A stretch of DNA of 64,000 nt from Thuidium tamariscinum (GCA_947034885.2 OX344752.2:10044001-10108000), one strand, 5' to 3'; positions 35,362-47,900 are shown, counted from the stretch's first letter. Notes: generated by a model from the letters alone, not told the origin. Translations and numbers: made by a program.

Positions 35362-38300
35362 CTACTTTGAAATAATGATTATCCCTCCTCGAACTAGGAG
35401 TAGCTTCAACTCATTAAAGCTATAACTAGGTGCATGAATGAATTTGTCATCATGAATATCCATCTTGCAGAAGTACCTATACAAATAATACAAGTGCTTA
35501 CAATTCACGTATTGTGCTCGGCCTCCCACAGCAGATACTATCATATTGACAAAGTCAGGGCATGTGCATGTAGGGAATGTACCCATAGTAACTCGATATA
35601 CGTTTTGGTTGGACTCCACTCCAGTCTGTAGCACCACTATTGCACCAAGTCCAGGAAGGGGTACGAGGGTCACTCCTAGAATTTCCCCTTTGATATTTGA
35701 AGCACTTTCCCATTTGTTGCGTTGCTCTACGGTTGGAGGATTTGCAAGTCTTTTGATGGTTCGGTTGTTCCTCACTGTAGGGTGCACATCTGCATTTGGT
35801 GGACATGGTTGGGTGAAGAAGATAGGCTCAAAAATCTTAGACATGGCAAAAAGTTCACGTGCCGACAATGTAGGACGTTCTTGAAGACAAAAGCCTGCAT
35901 GCTGTAACAGTAAGGTTTCTTCACGATTCAAATTGGTCCCCGTTAGAACAGGCCAAAATTTAGGCAGCTCTGGCCTATCAATGACCCACTTCCTCTTTGT
36001 ACCTTTCACACATCGTTCAATGTCATCCCAACAAAACCAAAAATCCACAACCACTAGGCGCTTAGTTCCATACTCTTCTTTCCTACCACAATAAGTAGGA
36101 GCAGGGGTTCCTTTTCCACCCTTGGCAATCCTTAAGGTACACTTGATGTTTGATATTTGTTGTTGAACCCAGCATCGAGCATTTGATTTGTGGTTGATCC
36201 TTGCAATGTGCCACTTGGATGTGTCACAATCGGTTTCACATGCTACCGTCACATAATTGGAGGTATTGACTTCATTGCGATTTCCAATGCCTTCCATTGA
36301 ATGTTCTGCAACCTGGATAGATCTAGTTCGGACCCGCGGTTGCGAAAAGTTGACTTTGTCTGGTCTATGTGAATCTCCAGCATCACCGATAGGTACATCA
36401 AGCCTCCTCTTTGTGCTCCCAAAAATTTCTTCTCCTTCTAGATGAGGTACTCGAGTTCCCACACCATGTGCTTCTGGCAATGTATTCAATGCCTCAGCAA
36501 TTTTTTTTGGACATCCACTGCGCCTAGCGGCCCTCAACCTCAATTCTCCCTTTGATGGTCCTGATCCACATGCATGTCCTCTAAGGTATGCTCGGTAGTT
36601 TGTCATTTGCATCCAAGCCCGAATACTGTCATCACAAGTGGCGTCGAATAAATTGTTTCCTTTTTTCCCCGACATTTGTAGTCACTTGTTATGGATCGTT
36701 TCCGACAGATTACAAAAAGGCATGTCTGTCATCTCTTCTAAAGTAAGACCCTACAATTCCAACCACAGGCAGGCATGAATCAAAATACAATTCACTCTTA
36801 TTATACAAATGAAATCTGAAATTGCTCTCTATACTTCTAAGAATTTTAGTATGGTTTAGGGTTTAGGGAAGTACAATCACAAAGAAGAAACAAATAGTAT
36901 TATGGGTTTGTAGAATGCAAATATCTCACTTGAGAAAAAAAATTCGAAACATAGTAACAACTAGTGCTTCAATGGCAACTAATTTTGAACCTCCAAACAT
37001 TATATTTTTCTAAAACTAACTAGGGTTGGGAATCCGTCGGATCCGACGGATTCTATATATAATATCACTTTATAGTACAGTAAAAATACTAAATGATTGA
37101 AACTTCAAGCAATTACCATTTCCATAAATGCCTTATTGTAAGATTTATAAAAAATATACTTATAGCCGTTGCATGCAATAAGTGCCTCACTAACTCTCTA
37201 CCCTACGTCCTTCAATAAATCTTTCAAATTTTTACTATAAATTATCTTTAAAAAAATTGAAATGATTTGTATTAAAATTTTTAATTACAAAGACATTAAA
37301 AGTTAAAAGAATCATCTCTTCTATATAATTGAAGTAAACAATTGTCTTATTAAAAAAAATACAAAATATAATTTTTAAACCAAAATAAGATCCACATACC
37401 ATTGTCATGAAGCCTCCCCACTGTAAATAACGAAAATGCCAAAATGCTAACCAATGCTCATAGTGATGAAGTGAGTCTTCCGTTGTAGCTCCAAATGATA
37501 ACCACCATGACCGAATTGCAAGATAGTGCACCTCCGCTTCATCCAAAGTCTTGGATTCTTTGTATTGCTTACATAGTGCAATGTGTTGATGTTGTAATCC
37601 TTGCTTGATGTGTTTCTGGGTGTGCTTCTGAAGAGAATTACTCCAATGCAGTAGGCATGTTCTCTCACGATTCTTCATAATGTCATCTGCTGAACCACTA
37701 CCATAGACAATGCGAACTGCATTCTAATTGGTCATTGCGCTATCTGCCATTAATCCTTTAAAATTTGGCTTAGCCACTCCGTGTTTCTCCATTATAGCAT
37801 TCAATGACTTCCAGAATTGTACTTGAATCTCTGTATCTTCTGATTGCATATCGCACACTGCAATGGTCATGACCTTCTTGTACTGAGAGTCGTACACGTG
37901 GCATGCCATGGTGGTCCAGTCCTTCACGCGCTTCACGTGGTCGAACATCATCCACGCATTCTGTAGATCACCGTCAGGTTGCATGCGCCTTACCAAGTCC
38001 ACTCCACTTCCAGGCCCTTCAGTGAGCATTTTGAAGATGTAAACCTTCTCTTTGCCTTGGCCTGGAAAGACACTATCGTGTATGAACTCGAACTTTGATT
38101 CCTTCTTCATGGTCATGATGTTGTCAATGACCCCTCCTTGGTTGTTTGAGCGGAATGAGGAGATGATATTCCGTATACTAGGACTACTTAGAAATTGAAA
38201 GCGATCCATGACCTCTTCCATTTCCTCTCCCTTCAATATCTTCTTCTCTCCTTCTCCGCGGTGAAAAAGGTGGTTTGTAAGGAAGTCTTTGCTAGCAGAT

Positions 38301-39568
38301 AAGGCTATGGCAGAGTTTGTAGCGGAAGGGGTTTTGGCAACTTGTTCTGCTATGAGTTCGGTAATCTCTTTTGCAGAATCTCTATACATGCCTTTTGCTA
38401 CCGGGTGAGAGTGGTTTCCTAGGTGAATAGCAGCCCTAGTCACATTTGAGTTATCACTATAGCAGTAGTAAATTCTAGCATCACAAGTGCTAAGACATGT
38501 AGGAACTGTTTTGCAGACTTTACAAACTAGTTTGCAATCAATTGGTGGAGCAACTCCTACTGCAAAAGGAAAAACTGTGGAACCTGTCCATTCTGTTTCA
38601 TTTTTCCTAGAAGTCCTAGACAAGTACTCGCAACTAGGGTTTTCATAAATAAGATGGCCAACGCAAGAAGACTTACGGAACTTCAGATTGTCCATGTTGT
38701 GGATATTTGTTGTCACTAGCTTGCACCACCCGTGTCCATCGTACCGCTTGTCCATTCCCTCCAAGTTCTTTGTGGCAGATGAAGAAGAAGAGGCCCGACA
38801 AGGCGGAAGTTCAAAGATGGCATCTCCATTGTAAGTAGGTGGTAGATACTCTACTCGTTGGTGCATCATTGCATTCATATCTAATGTTGACAGTTCATTT
38901 CTTGAACGGTGAAGACCAAAAAGTCCCTTCAAGCATTTCATAATACTTATTGTATTGGCCAAACTAGGATGACAAACTTGTTTTGAGAAGGTACAATGTT
39001 CAGAACTACTAGTGGAGGTGTTCTATACAAAGTAGGGTAGTTTTGTGTCATTGGACTCTTTTTTAACAAAGGAAGGTTCCATATCAAGAGTCAAGGAAGG
39101 GGACTGGCCTTCTGACTCACTAGACAGTTCTACAATAGTCCCTAACAACTCTACCTTTACTTTAGCAGACATTTCATTCTGTGCAAATGTAGGAAAACAT
39201 CCTATAGGAGTAGTAGGATTTCCACTCTTAGGTCCAGAAGGTCTATTCACTGTAGAGTTATCAGATTGGCGACTTGTTATCTCAGTGGACGAAGCTAGTA
39301 TAGATAAAGGGAGACCGTAAGCCTTGTAGTTCCCTAGACCTAAATACCAACAATATCCTTGGCTGGAGAGACATTTTGGAAGCGGGATTGATTGAAGTAA
39401 TTCCCCAGACTCAGAACGGCGCTCTTCCTCAACGTAGATAGATGACTCTACAAATTTGAATCGAACATGAAGCAAGTGGCTAAATACAGTAGCACGACCT
39501 TCTAGGTCTAAAGGAAACACTAAAGGAACCTCATTACCATCTACGCGAATACTTGCCATGTCGCTCAT
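35362..39568 (-). pseudogene. MULE transposase gene (SWIM zinc finger), three in-frame stops
   Basis: Two exons on the minus strand: 39568-37400 (donor ATG|GTATGTGG) and 36750-35362 (acceptor TTGTAG|GG), in phase, about 1,185 codons. The order is: an unassigned N-terminal region; a Cys/His zinc-binding module resembling WRKY-GCM1/FLYWCH fingers (CKVCKTVPTC to HLGNHSHPV, about 38540-38400); a DDE-type transposase core (DWTTMACHVYD near 37905, NFKGLMADSAMTN near 37745); a basic linker; and a C-terminal SWIM finger CTCPDF...NCKHLYYL (about 35570-35480). In-frame stops are TAG at 39025-39023, TAG at 37726-37724 (directly after MTN) and TGA at 36684-36682 (after IHNK). The last two sit where related proteins, as I recall them, have Trp. 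I found no frameshift. The third catalytic residue is not assigned. The start ATG at 39568 is the first Met of the open frame. Confidence 0.85.
37031..37052. repeat. Perfect palindrome on GTCGGATCCGAC (intron of transposase gene)
   Basis: A 22-bp perfect palindrome with core CCGTCGGATCCGACGG, in the intron between the two transposase exons. The same core recurs at 43117, 43566, 44075, 48184 and 50390. Confidence 0.92.
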
Positions 39569-40376
39569 AGTCAAATGTAAAATAGAAATGCGGATAGAAA
39601 TGGCTTGAGAGAGTGAAATAAGAAATGGGCAGATTCATATAGGGTTCTCATAGGCGCATTGATTACTTGTGAATGATGGTGGCCCGAAAAATACAGGAAG
39701 TTTGAATTAGCACTAATATCTATAAAATAGAAGGGCTGTTAAGGCATTGAGCTAAGCAATTACTTCAATGACGACCGTCACATTAGAATTAGTGAATACT
39801 AAGTAAATTGTACAGTCCCATATTATCTTTACTACGGCGTAGTTAATTGTAGCACCAGTACTTCTGCATGTAGTAATTAGGTTGTCAATTATAGAATTTT
39901 CTTTTATTTATAGTACTCTCTAATCCTAGATATTCTGTCAATAGATCTGGGGCTTACGAAATGATTATAATCTTGGCGGCTCTCTTCAAACGGCTCCATC
40001 AAATCTCATTAAATGTACGAATCTGTACAACTACTGACATTGGCGGCGCTGTCTCGTGGAGTTGCGTTGGGCAGTGCCAATATCAAATTCTAAGAATTGC
40101 CGGCGCCGAAATAGTAAAGTTTTGACACGCGTGAAGTGCAAAGGCGGTGTAGTATGGAAAATCATATAGGGGACTCTTGGGAAAGATGGATTCATTTCAA
40201 ACCCATCTTTGGAGTGGAGCTCCCATTTGTATGTAGAGCAGAGGTAGGTGTAGTTCTATATGCTCATGATTTTAGAGCAATCTAGTTCATTTTCTGTCCT
40301 TCTAGAGCGAAGCAAGAGTCATAGGAAACATAGCTCTTTCTTCTTTTCTTCTAGGAAAGCTTTAAAGAGAGCCAAG
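39569..40376. promoter_or_regulatory. Divergent promoter region of the MULE
   Basis: About 800 bp between the transposase start (minus strand) and the first plus-strand exon. Moderate GC, with GGCGGC/GGCGCC patches near 40043 and 40100. No clear TATA box could be chosen. Placement alone suggests shared control of transposase and accessory genes. Confidence 0.5.
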
Positions 40377-40571
40377 ATGACTCGTGCGAAGAAAACACTG
40401 TCAAAGAGAGGTCGTGCTATTCCAAGTGAGTCACGGAAGTCTCTCAGTCTCGAGAGAGAGGGAGGCAACCAATTCACGAGTGTTGGAGGCCAAAATGAGG
40501 ATCCTATGCAGGAGTATCCAAACGAGACGCAGGATGAGGATGAAGTCACGGAGTCGCAAGAAACATGTAAC
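40377..40571 (+). CDS. Possible first exon of the small MULE accessory gene
   Basis: ATG at 40377 opens 65 codons (MTRAKKTLSKRGRAI..., then an acidic stretch QDEDEVTESQE) ending at a good donor, AAC|GTAAGT, in phase 0. The acceptor at 44207 is also phase 0, so this exon could join PAAKDTS directly, as an alternative to the exon at 41916. The basic start followed by an acidic stretch resembles that other exon only loosely. Confidence 0.5.
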
Positions 40572-41344
40572 GTAAGTCCATTGTACGCAACTTTTTAGTC
40601 ATTTATTTCATTGCAGTTAGAGTTGTAAACACAGAAAAGATTTAGTGGGTTCAGGGTTTAGGGTAGTCACCAAAGTGGTAAATGAAGGTAGTCACATAGG
40701 AGCCATGCTGATGCATGGTGTACTCTATTAGCTTTGAATATTCTACACTATGATTGAATGCCAACTTCCAGGGCAACACATAAATAGTGCCTAGAATAAA
40801 AATTAGAAAGCAGTAAGACTAACAAATTATGATCTTCATGAGTTTTGAGTTTTCATTGTTGCTTTGTGAGAGGCTTGAAATTCAAGTACTAATCACTTTT
40901 TTAGCAAACAACGTTACACTGTCTTAAGAGAGAAATAGCTTAATACTATTTCACAATCATTGAGAGATTTTGCTCTCTACATATACCAGAGAGTGTAAAC
41001 TATTTGTATTCCTATTTCAAAATTAGGCTAGAAGATTTGGAATTTTCAGTGAGGTGTTACAAATGCACCAAAAATAAAAAGGTCTGCCTAAACACTAAAA
41101 TCCTTGGTTCTGATTTCAAGCTCCTTGTTTATTTTTCACTTTCTCGTCCATAGATTTAAAAAAGCTCTAACTGCTATTGAAAATGTACATAGTTGAAGTT
41201 GAAAAAAATCAAGAGTTTGATATTCAAAACAAAAGTTATCTCATCAGGTCCTGAACCCAAATTCAAGCATTTGCTAATTGAATATATTCTGTAGAAAAGT
41301 CAAATTCCACAGGACAACTTGTCCAAGTGTTCTTGTCTCACCTG

Positions 41345-41915
41345 CCGAGTTAAATTGAGTCATTCAAAATTAGAATGAATCCGGGAATCAGCCAAAATTC
41401 CAGCCTGCACTTGTCTGGAATCGAATATCAGTATTTAATTCTAGCCAGGGAGAGCGTAAGTCACGGCACTGTGACTCGGCTAGTTGCCGACTCCACCTGA
41501 ATTCTTGCGCATCCTGAATTCTTGCGCGTCCAAGTACATTCCTTGGCTGCAGATTCGGTTGGTAAAAAGGACTCCTGCCTACCACCGAATCACCAAAGTC
41601 AACGCGCAGTGAGTTGCCAAATGACACGGCTCCAAATCTGATCAAGTAGCCAACTTTTTGTGAAGACGCGAGAATTCTTGCAACCATGGGATCAATATGG
41701 CATCCCGGGAACTCCTGGCCGCCACAGCATCGACGGATCTTCAAAGTTACTTTTGGATGGCTCGGCGCTGCAACATTTGAAGTTCTAGACTGAGCTCACT
41801 CACTTCTCAAGCCTCCCATTCTCGAACTCACTTCTGTGTCATTAGTCTTAAGCTGCGGCAAAGTAAGACAATTGTTTTTTTCAGATTTTTGAGACCTCTT
41901 GCAAGCTTGGTGCAG
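41345..41915. promoter_or_regulatory. Candidate second promoter, GC-shifted segment
   Basis: The composition is richer in GC than the DNA before it and holds a short tandem copy (CTGAATTCTTGCGC twice, 41507-41535). It lies just upstream of the exon at 41916. It may be the promoter of that exon or captured host DNA. No motif settles this. Confidence 0.35.
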
Positions 41916-44900
41916 ATGGCGAGGACCACGAGGAGCAAGGCGCGAATTTCAGAGGATCCAGATGGACATGAGGCGCAACGTGAGGTAACATCTCTGACTT
42001 CACCTTTTGCATTTGTCTTGGGCTCTCATAACTGCTCTTGACACGCATCGTACTACTTTGTGCGTGACTCCTGGACTCCGCGCGCTGCACCTCCTCCCCT
42101 CGAGTGCCCACCCGGGAACTATCGCGCGCTGCACCTCCTCTCCTCAGGCGCCCACCCGGGAACTGTCGTGTGCTGCACTTGGGATCTCCCCACGCGCGCT
42201 GCACCTCCTGCCCTCGGGCGCCCACCCGGGAACTGTCGCGTGCTGCACTCGGGAACTCCCGCGCTTCGCCCGCTAACTCCACGCGCTGCACCCCCTCCCC
42301 TCGGGCGTTGCACCCGGGAACTCCCACGTGCCGCCCGCTAACTCCACGCGCGCGTTGCACCACCTCCCCTCGGGCGCCCACCCGGGATCTGACACGAGGT
42401 GCACTGAGAACTCCCCGCGCGCGTTGCATCTCCTGCCCACGGGCGCCCACCCGGGAACTGTCGCACGCTGCACCCCCTCCCCTCGAGCGTTGCACCCGGG
42501 AACTCCCACGCGCCGCCCGCTAACTCCACGCGCGCGTTGCACCACCTCCCCTCGGGCGCCCACCCGAGATCTGACACGAGGTGCACCGAGAACTCCCCGC
42601 GCGCGTTGCATCTCCTGCCCACGGGCGCCCACCCGGGAACTGTCGCACGCTGCACCCCCTCCCCTCGGGCGCTGCACCCGGGAACTCCCGTGCGCCGCAT
42701 TCGCTAACTCCACGCGCGCGTTGCACCTCCTTCCCTCGGGTTCCCACCCGGGAACTCCCCGCGCGTGCGGCACATCCTCCCTTCAGACGCTGCACCCAGG
42801 AACTCCCCGCGCGTGCGGCACATCCTTCCTTCGGACACTACACCCGGGAACTCCCCGCGCGTGCGGCACATCCTTTCTTCGGGCGCTGCACCCAGGAACT
42901 CCCCGCGCGCCGCATCCACTCTCCCCACGCACTGCACCCTGGAGTTCTCCGCGCCCTGCACCCACTCTGCCCGCGTGCTGCACCCTGGAATTTCCCGCGC
43001 GCTACACCCTGGAATTCCCCGCGTGCCGCACCCGCTCTTCCCGCGCGTTTATTTAAATCTTTGCGTGAGTGCTCCAGAACTCGGGTAGCACAAGGCATTC
43101 GCGGAAATCAAGTCGGATCCGACTTGGTTTTCCGTTTTGCCTCGTACTACCCGAGAAAATGCTTCAAAATCAACATCAGGGGTACTGAAGGAGGGTTTCT
43201 TTATCTTTGCTCCATCTGCTCTGAAGTCTTGAGCCTCGGCGTTTCCGAATTCGTGAGTGAGTTAGACAGCTTTGTGTCTGTGATTTCTAAATCTACACTG
43301 AAAGTAGTTCGACCTCAGTTCATGCGGCTCTCTATTTTCTGGGCTGCTTTTTTGAATTTGAGAGAGTCTATCGGAGTTCCGTAGTAGCGTGACGCAATTG
43401 AGAATTTCCCATTGGGTCCGGCTTCATTTTCTGACACATCTCGTGGTACGCTTGAATCTGCAATGTTTTAATAACGAAAGTCTGATGATGATTGAATTCA
43501 GTTTCTCGAAGAAAAAAAATGGCGCACCGTGGGTACCACGAGGCGCGTCGAAAAACCAAGTCGGATCTGACTTGATTTCGCGGTGCGCCTCGTGGTACCC
43601 ACGGCACGCCCTTATTATTTTCCGTGACGTGAGATTTGTCGGTACTAGATCTAATTCAGTTTTGTTTTTTTAAAGTCACTGTTCACTGTCGGTGTGACGG
43701 AATGAAGACTGCAGCTCCGCTCACCTCCGAGTAAGGTCGAACTAGTATTCTTTAAGTCAGTTGGTTGTGTACAGATTGACGGAATCATTCATTTTTGAAA
43801 ATTGTTTTTGGGACTCGGTTTACATTTAAAGCTCCTGTATTTGATTTCGAAGCTCTTAAAATTATCTTCTTTAGTTCACAGTACTTGCATTGGAGTCTCT
43901 CAATATTTGATGAAGACCTTGGTTTTCCACTCTGAGCTCTGAAGAGATAGCATTTCATAGAATATATATGAATTTCCAAGCTTTTATTCGGTTCTCAAGA
44001 GAATTTGTGGATATTTCCAAAAAAACAGTGGAAACTTTGGATACTACGAGGTGATTTGGAAAACCAAGTTGGATCCGACTTGGTTTTCCAAGTCACCTCG
44101 TAGTACCCAAAGTTTTCACTGTTATATAAACTTTGATTATGTTTTATTTATTTAGATAATATTTATTTGATTATTTTTGGACTTACATAATTCATTTTTG
44201 GTTCAGCCCGCTGCTAAAGATACGAGTGTTGCAAAGGACAATGAAGGATTGAAGAAACAGGTATACTAAGCATGACCCTTCATAACCCTGAAGTCAATTG
44301 TGTCTTATTTATAATGATTCCAAATAAGTGGACTCTTATGGAAAGATTTAAAGTGTCAAATCTATTCACTTTGAATTTGAAAAGATCTTGGGCATTTTGG
44401 TTAAGCCTTTGTTTCAGTTACTTAGAATCATGAACCCTCAATGAATGTTAAAAATAATTCTTTGTTGTCCAGGACGGCCGAGGGCAGGGCAAACGCCAGA
44501 AGGTTTTATCTTCAGAGGAAGGGAGTCCTGTGAAGCAGACTGTCCCTGATATGGACGTTGGTGGACCATCCAAGCCCCAGATGTGGCCACAGCCAGGGGT
44601 GTCCATTTCACTTGACCAAAGTGATGCAAACCAAAATTTGGTGAGTTTTGATGACGTCATGGATGTTGCAGAGCGAGCCGTTGATGCGTTCGAAACTACT
44701 GTGCTTAGTGGGACTAGGGGCAATGGCCCGTGGTTCTCGTCTTTCAGTGAGGAGGAGGAGTATCCCTCTGATTATGAGCCCTCCAACTCCAGCAGTGTAG
44801 AGTTTTTTGATTTGTACACAGGGGAGAGTGAGGTGTCAAATATGGACCTATTTCAGTAAGATGAAATCATCATCCTCAGCTCTGATGAGGATGAGGATGA

Positions 44901-44922
44901 GGATGTTCAAATCATAGACTAG
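41916..44922 (+). CDS. Small MULE accessory protein, basic N-terminus and acidic SIM-like tail
   Basis: Exons 41916-41984 (MARTTRSKARIS...), 44207-44260 (PAAKDTSVAKDNEG...) and 44473-44922, all phase 0, about 190 codons. Exon 3 reads GQGKRQKVLSSEEGSP (possible nuclear localisation), a Pro-rich part, FDDVMDVAERAVDAFE (helical) and an acidic part. A TAA at 44857-44859 interrupts the frame, which continues as DEIIILSSDEDEDEDVQIID to TAG at 44920. EIIILSSDEDED looks like a SUMO-interacting motif (hydrophobic run followed by Ser/acidic residues). Alternatively CA|GTAAGA at the TAA is a splice donor. No enzyme domain is visible. Its position between transposase and methyltransferase-like genes suggests an element-specific regulator; that is inference. 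Confidence 0.55.
42060..43045. repeat. GC-rich minisatellite, about 1 kb, in the intron after 41984
   Basis: Tandem repeats built from GCGCGCTGCACCTCC, CCCTCGGGCGCCCACCC and GGGAACT modules, with a basic period near 55-65 bp. A higher-order unit of about 190 bp occurs twice, near 42355-42545 and 42545-42735. GC content is far above the rest of the window. Overlapping ORFs exist in all frames on both strands because of the repeat; none looks real. Confidence 0.92.
43080..43155. repeat. Palindrome P1 (MULE family)
   Basis: A 76-bp imperfect palindrome. The tips are CTCGGGTAG / CTACCCGAG and the centre is AAGTCGGATCCGACTT, with CGGAAA / TTTTCCG between. Confidence 0.9.
43521..43610. repeat. Palindrome P2 (MULE family)
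   Basis: A 90-bp palindrome with tips CGTGGGTACCACGAGGCGC / GCGCCTCGTGGTACCCACG and centre AAGTCGGATCTGACTT. One base breaks the perfect centre. Confidence 0.92.
44024..44123. repeat. Palindrome P3 (MULE family)
   Basis: A 100-bp palindrome with outer arms AACAGTG / CACTGTT, then TACTACGAGGTG / CACCTCGTAGTA, and centre GGAAAACCAAGTTGGATCC / GACTTGGTTTTCC. It lies 84 bp before the acceptor of the next exon. Confidence 0.92.
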
Positions 44923-47900
44923 GTGGAGTTTTGTCCTCAAAAACACTATATACCAGGCCAGGCTTTATCTTTATTCAAACTACATCATTTTTGTAGATGT
45001 ATTTGACAATCCAGTTGCAAGTACTATATTCCACTTGAAGTAAACTATTTTTCTATTCATTGATCCATCACTTTGGTCATGCATTTCATATTTTTTTTGT
45101 CTACTGTAAACCTTCCATTTATTAATCTTGAACTTTGTTCTTCTAGATGGACATCTCCCCCGCCAAAACCACAGAAGCAAAAACAATATTTGAAACGCCA
45201 TCCTCTCAAAACCAGAGACAGCCAGAGATCGAACAAGGAGAAGGAGATGGAGATGAAGGAGAGGAGGACATCGAGATTGTCATTCAAGACCGTGAGGAAG
45301 AGAAGGTGATGTCAGAGGAAGAACTCCGGCATATTCAAAAAGGTGATGTTGTGAAGCTTTTGGCACAACTTCGGATGAAGCCCGAGGAGTTATTTCGAAT
45401 GCACATACCATTGTGCAGGCTTGTGGCAATGCCAATGGTCAGACCCGCATTGGCATCTGATATCCTATAGCTAGAGCAAGAGTTTGCAGGTGGAGGGTAC
45501 CGAGATGGTGCTGCGGTATTCTATGTCTCAGCTACAAACGAAGATGGAAACACTGAAGAGTTCACCCAACAGGAGATGGATAGTTGGGACCCCATTTGGA
45601 AGGAGAAGAATGAAGTCTTCAAACAGAAGTTCGAGTCCAAGCCAGAGCTTCAGTTCTTGAAGAACTTAAAGATCTTCATTTGCGATGGGAACCACAAACG
45701 AATTGCGTGGATGAACTACATCTCTAAGCACTCAAAGGAGCACTACAGTGTCGATTCTATCATGTTAGACACGAAAGGTCGGAATGAACTTGTCATGCAA
45801 GTCATGCATGACGTAAACAAGTAAGTTCCTTCTTTCTTATTGTTTTTATTTTTCAAAAAAATATTCAATTTGAATAATGTATTTTCTTGGAGGTAGTTTA
45901 GATATTTGGCTTATATCGCATTGAATGGTTTTTAGGTCTATAGAAGACTCCCACGTGAAGACGAACTTGGTACACACCTTGTACCAAATTCAAAAGTACG
46001 GGATGCTACCCATAGCAAAGTTTGCAGCCTTACTTAGGCCTGCAGAGAGGAAGAGGTGCCTTGAGAACAAGGTTACTAAGAAATGGTATTCAATTCAACC
46101 CGAGGTCTTCACATCTTTCATCTTCCGGGTAAGCTCCTTCAAATTGTTTTTGATAAATATATTTTTATTTTAAGAAATCATCATTGTCCATATTGACTTC
46201 ACATCCAATTGGGTTTTTTTTGCAGCAAGAAATTTCACAAGCTGTAGATGCAGCAGTAAGAAGGTACATGGAGGCCACACAAGAGACTGGAAGTGTACCA
46301 CTACTGGCAGCCGAAGCAATGAGGTTGGGAGCAAGGGAACGAACAAAGGCAACCATGGTGAAGATGTTCAAATTGCTAGCGGTGGCCAACCCAACAAACG
46401 GAGAGGACTTCCTTAAAGAGGTACAATTCAGTAATTTATCTCCAACTTTACTTAAATTGTTCAAAAGACAGTTCAAATCCATATTGGAAAACTAACTGAA
46501 GTCTTCTTATAGGTGGAAAAGCATTGGGGCAATTACGAGGTGCCTGAAATGACTTTGGAGAAGCTCCAGTTGGTCGCCACCTGCAAGATGACTGCAAAGC
46601 ACAAGACAAAGATACTTCAATGGTGGAACTCTTCTATCCTAAATCGCGAATCAAGGAAGTTGCCACCAAAACCTGTCTCTGAACTCTTACTTCCTCAATT
46701 TCTGGTGAAGTGCACTTGGGACGCTGGGATAAGTGTTCAATATCTAATTCCTTTCATTGAATAATAAAACACGTGGTAGTTGTTTTCATTTAAATATTTG
46801 ATGATACAACTAAACTTTTTGACCATATCCCATTTTTCAGATAGAAGATGCTGCAGTGGAGTTCTTCGACAAAATTGTAAAGGAAGACAACCTTTCCATC
46901 GATTACAACGTAAAACTGGAACCAGAGTGGCTACCAGAGTACATAGAAGGATGGAGGCAGAAGATTTGGGAACATGGCTTCATGAATTACTTCAAGGGCT
47001 CGAAGTACTTCAAGAGGGGCCAAACTTTTGCATCTCACGAAGGCTCTAACGCTGTGGTGCGCAGAGTCCTTTATCGGTATGTCATTTTCTGTACTACTTG
47101 GAATTTTGTGGCATCATTGTATACTTTGTAATTAAAGAAACCCTATAGCATCTTCTACTTCATTATAAATCTTAAATTTGTATTGTCTTGGATACTTTTT
47201 CACCCTTGAAAGGATTTTAATTTACAACTTCTATGTTATATTTCGCTCTTATTCTTTCATTTTTAAGTTGAACAGTGCTCCATATAACTCATTATAATTG
47301 AATTACAGGTACTTCAAGTTAGAGCTTGAAGCAAAGGGGGCCATTGCAAAACTGGACCTCCCTCAATTCCTTCCACGCTTCCTCGACCGCAACTCGACTT
47401 CATGCATGTTCAGCCCACATCAATTGCGTACCTACACTACTGCTCATCTCTCTGGCGCGGGTTGGTACTTGGACTGCACATTGGAGTTCACCCATAATTT
47501 GGAGGTTCAGCTCAGGGCATCATTGGAGGGCAAGGGGGTAGTAGATTTGGAGGATGTTGACGAGTTCATCGGCATGGATGATGATGCCAGGAAGAGGGCC
47601 ATCAACAAGAGGGATGCACTGGACCGAAAGAAAGAAGTGAAGAATCAACTCATCGTGGAGGCCAAGGAGAAAAAGCAGGCGGAGAAAGAAGCCGAGAAGG
47701 AGAAGGAAGAGAAGACTAAGGCCAAGGGAAAGAAGAAAGTGGAAGAGAAAGGGCAAGTCTTAGCTTCCTCCACTGTGGATCAAACACAAGGTGGAGTACC
47801 AAGGAAAGTCACCATCTCACAGCTCACTGAAGATGTCATTTCACGAGTGACACAAGCCATGGTCCTTTCTGACGATGATGTGCCACAGACTGAGGATTTA

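Noticed and set aside
36855-36870. TTTAGGGTTTAGGG, telomere-like repeat (also near 40653)
   Set aside because: Only two units; far too short for an interstitial telomere array.
35362-39568. In-frame stops removed by U-to-C RNA editing
   Set aside because: Such editing is known in organelles of some land plants, not for nuclear genes. Deamination decay is simpler.
40319-40549. Minus-strand ORF opposite the exon at 40377
   Set aside because: A shadow of the plus-strand exon. Ser/Pro-rich nonsense without a start context.
42007-43384. Long overlapping ORFs on both strands (up to 267 aa, Arg/Pro/Ala-rich)
   Set aside because: They arise from the GC-rich minisatellite, which lacks stop codons in most frames. 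Composition is repetitive and both strands are equally open.
44530-45470. Small accessory gene and large accessory gene as one spliced gene
   Set aside because: The donor inside CAGTAAGAT at 44856 would enter the 45147 exon in the wrong frame, and the intact frame through to TAG at 44920 supports two genes. Left open but not adopted.
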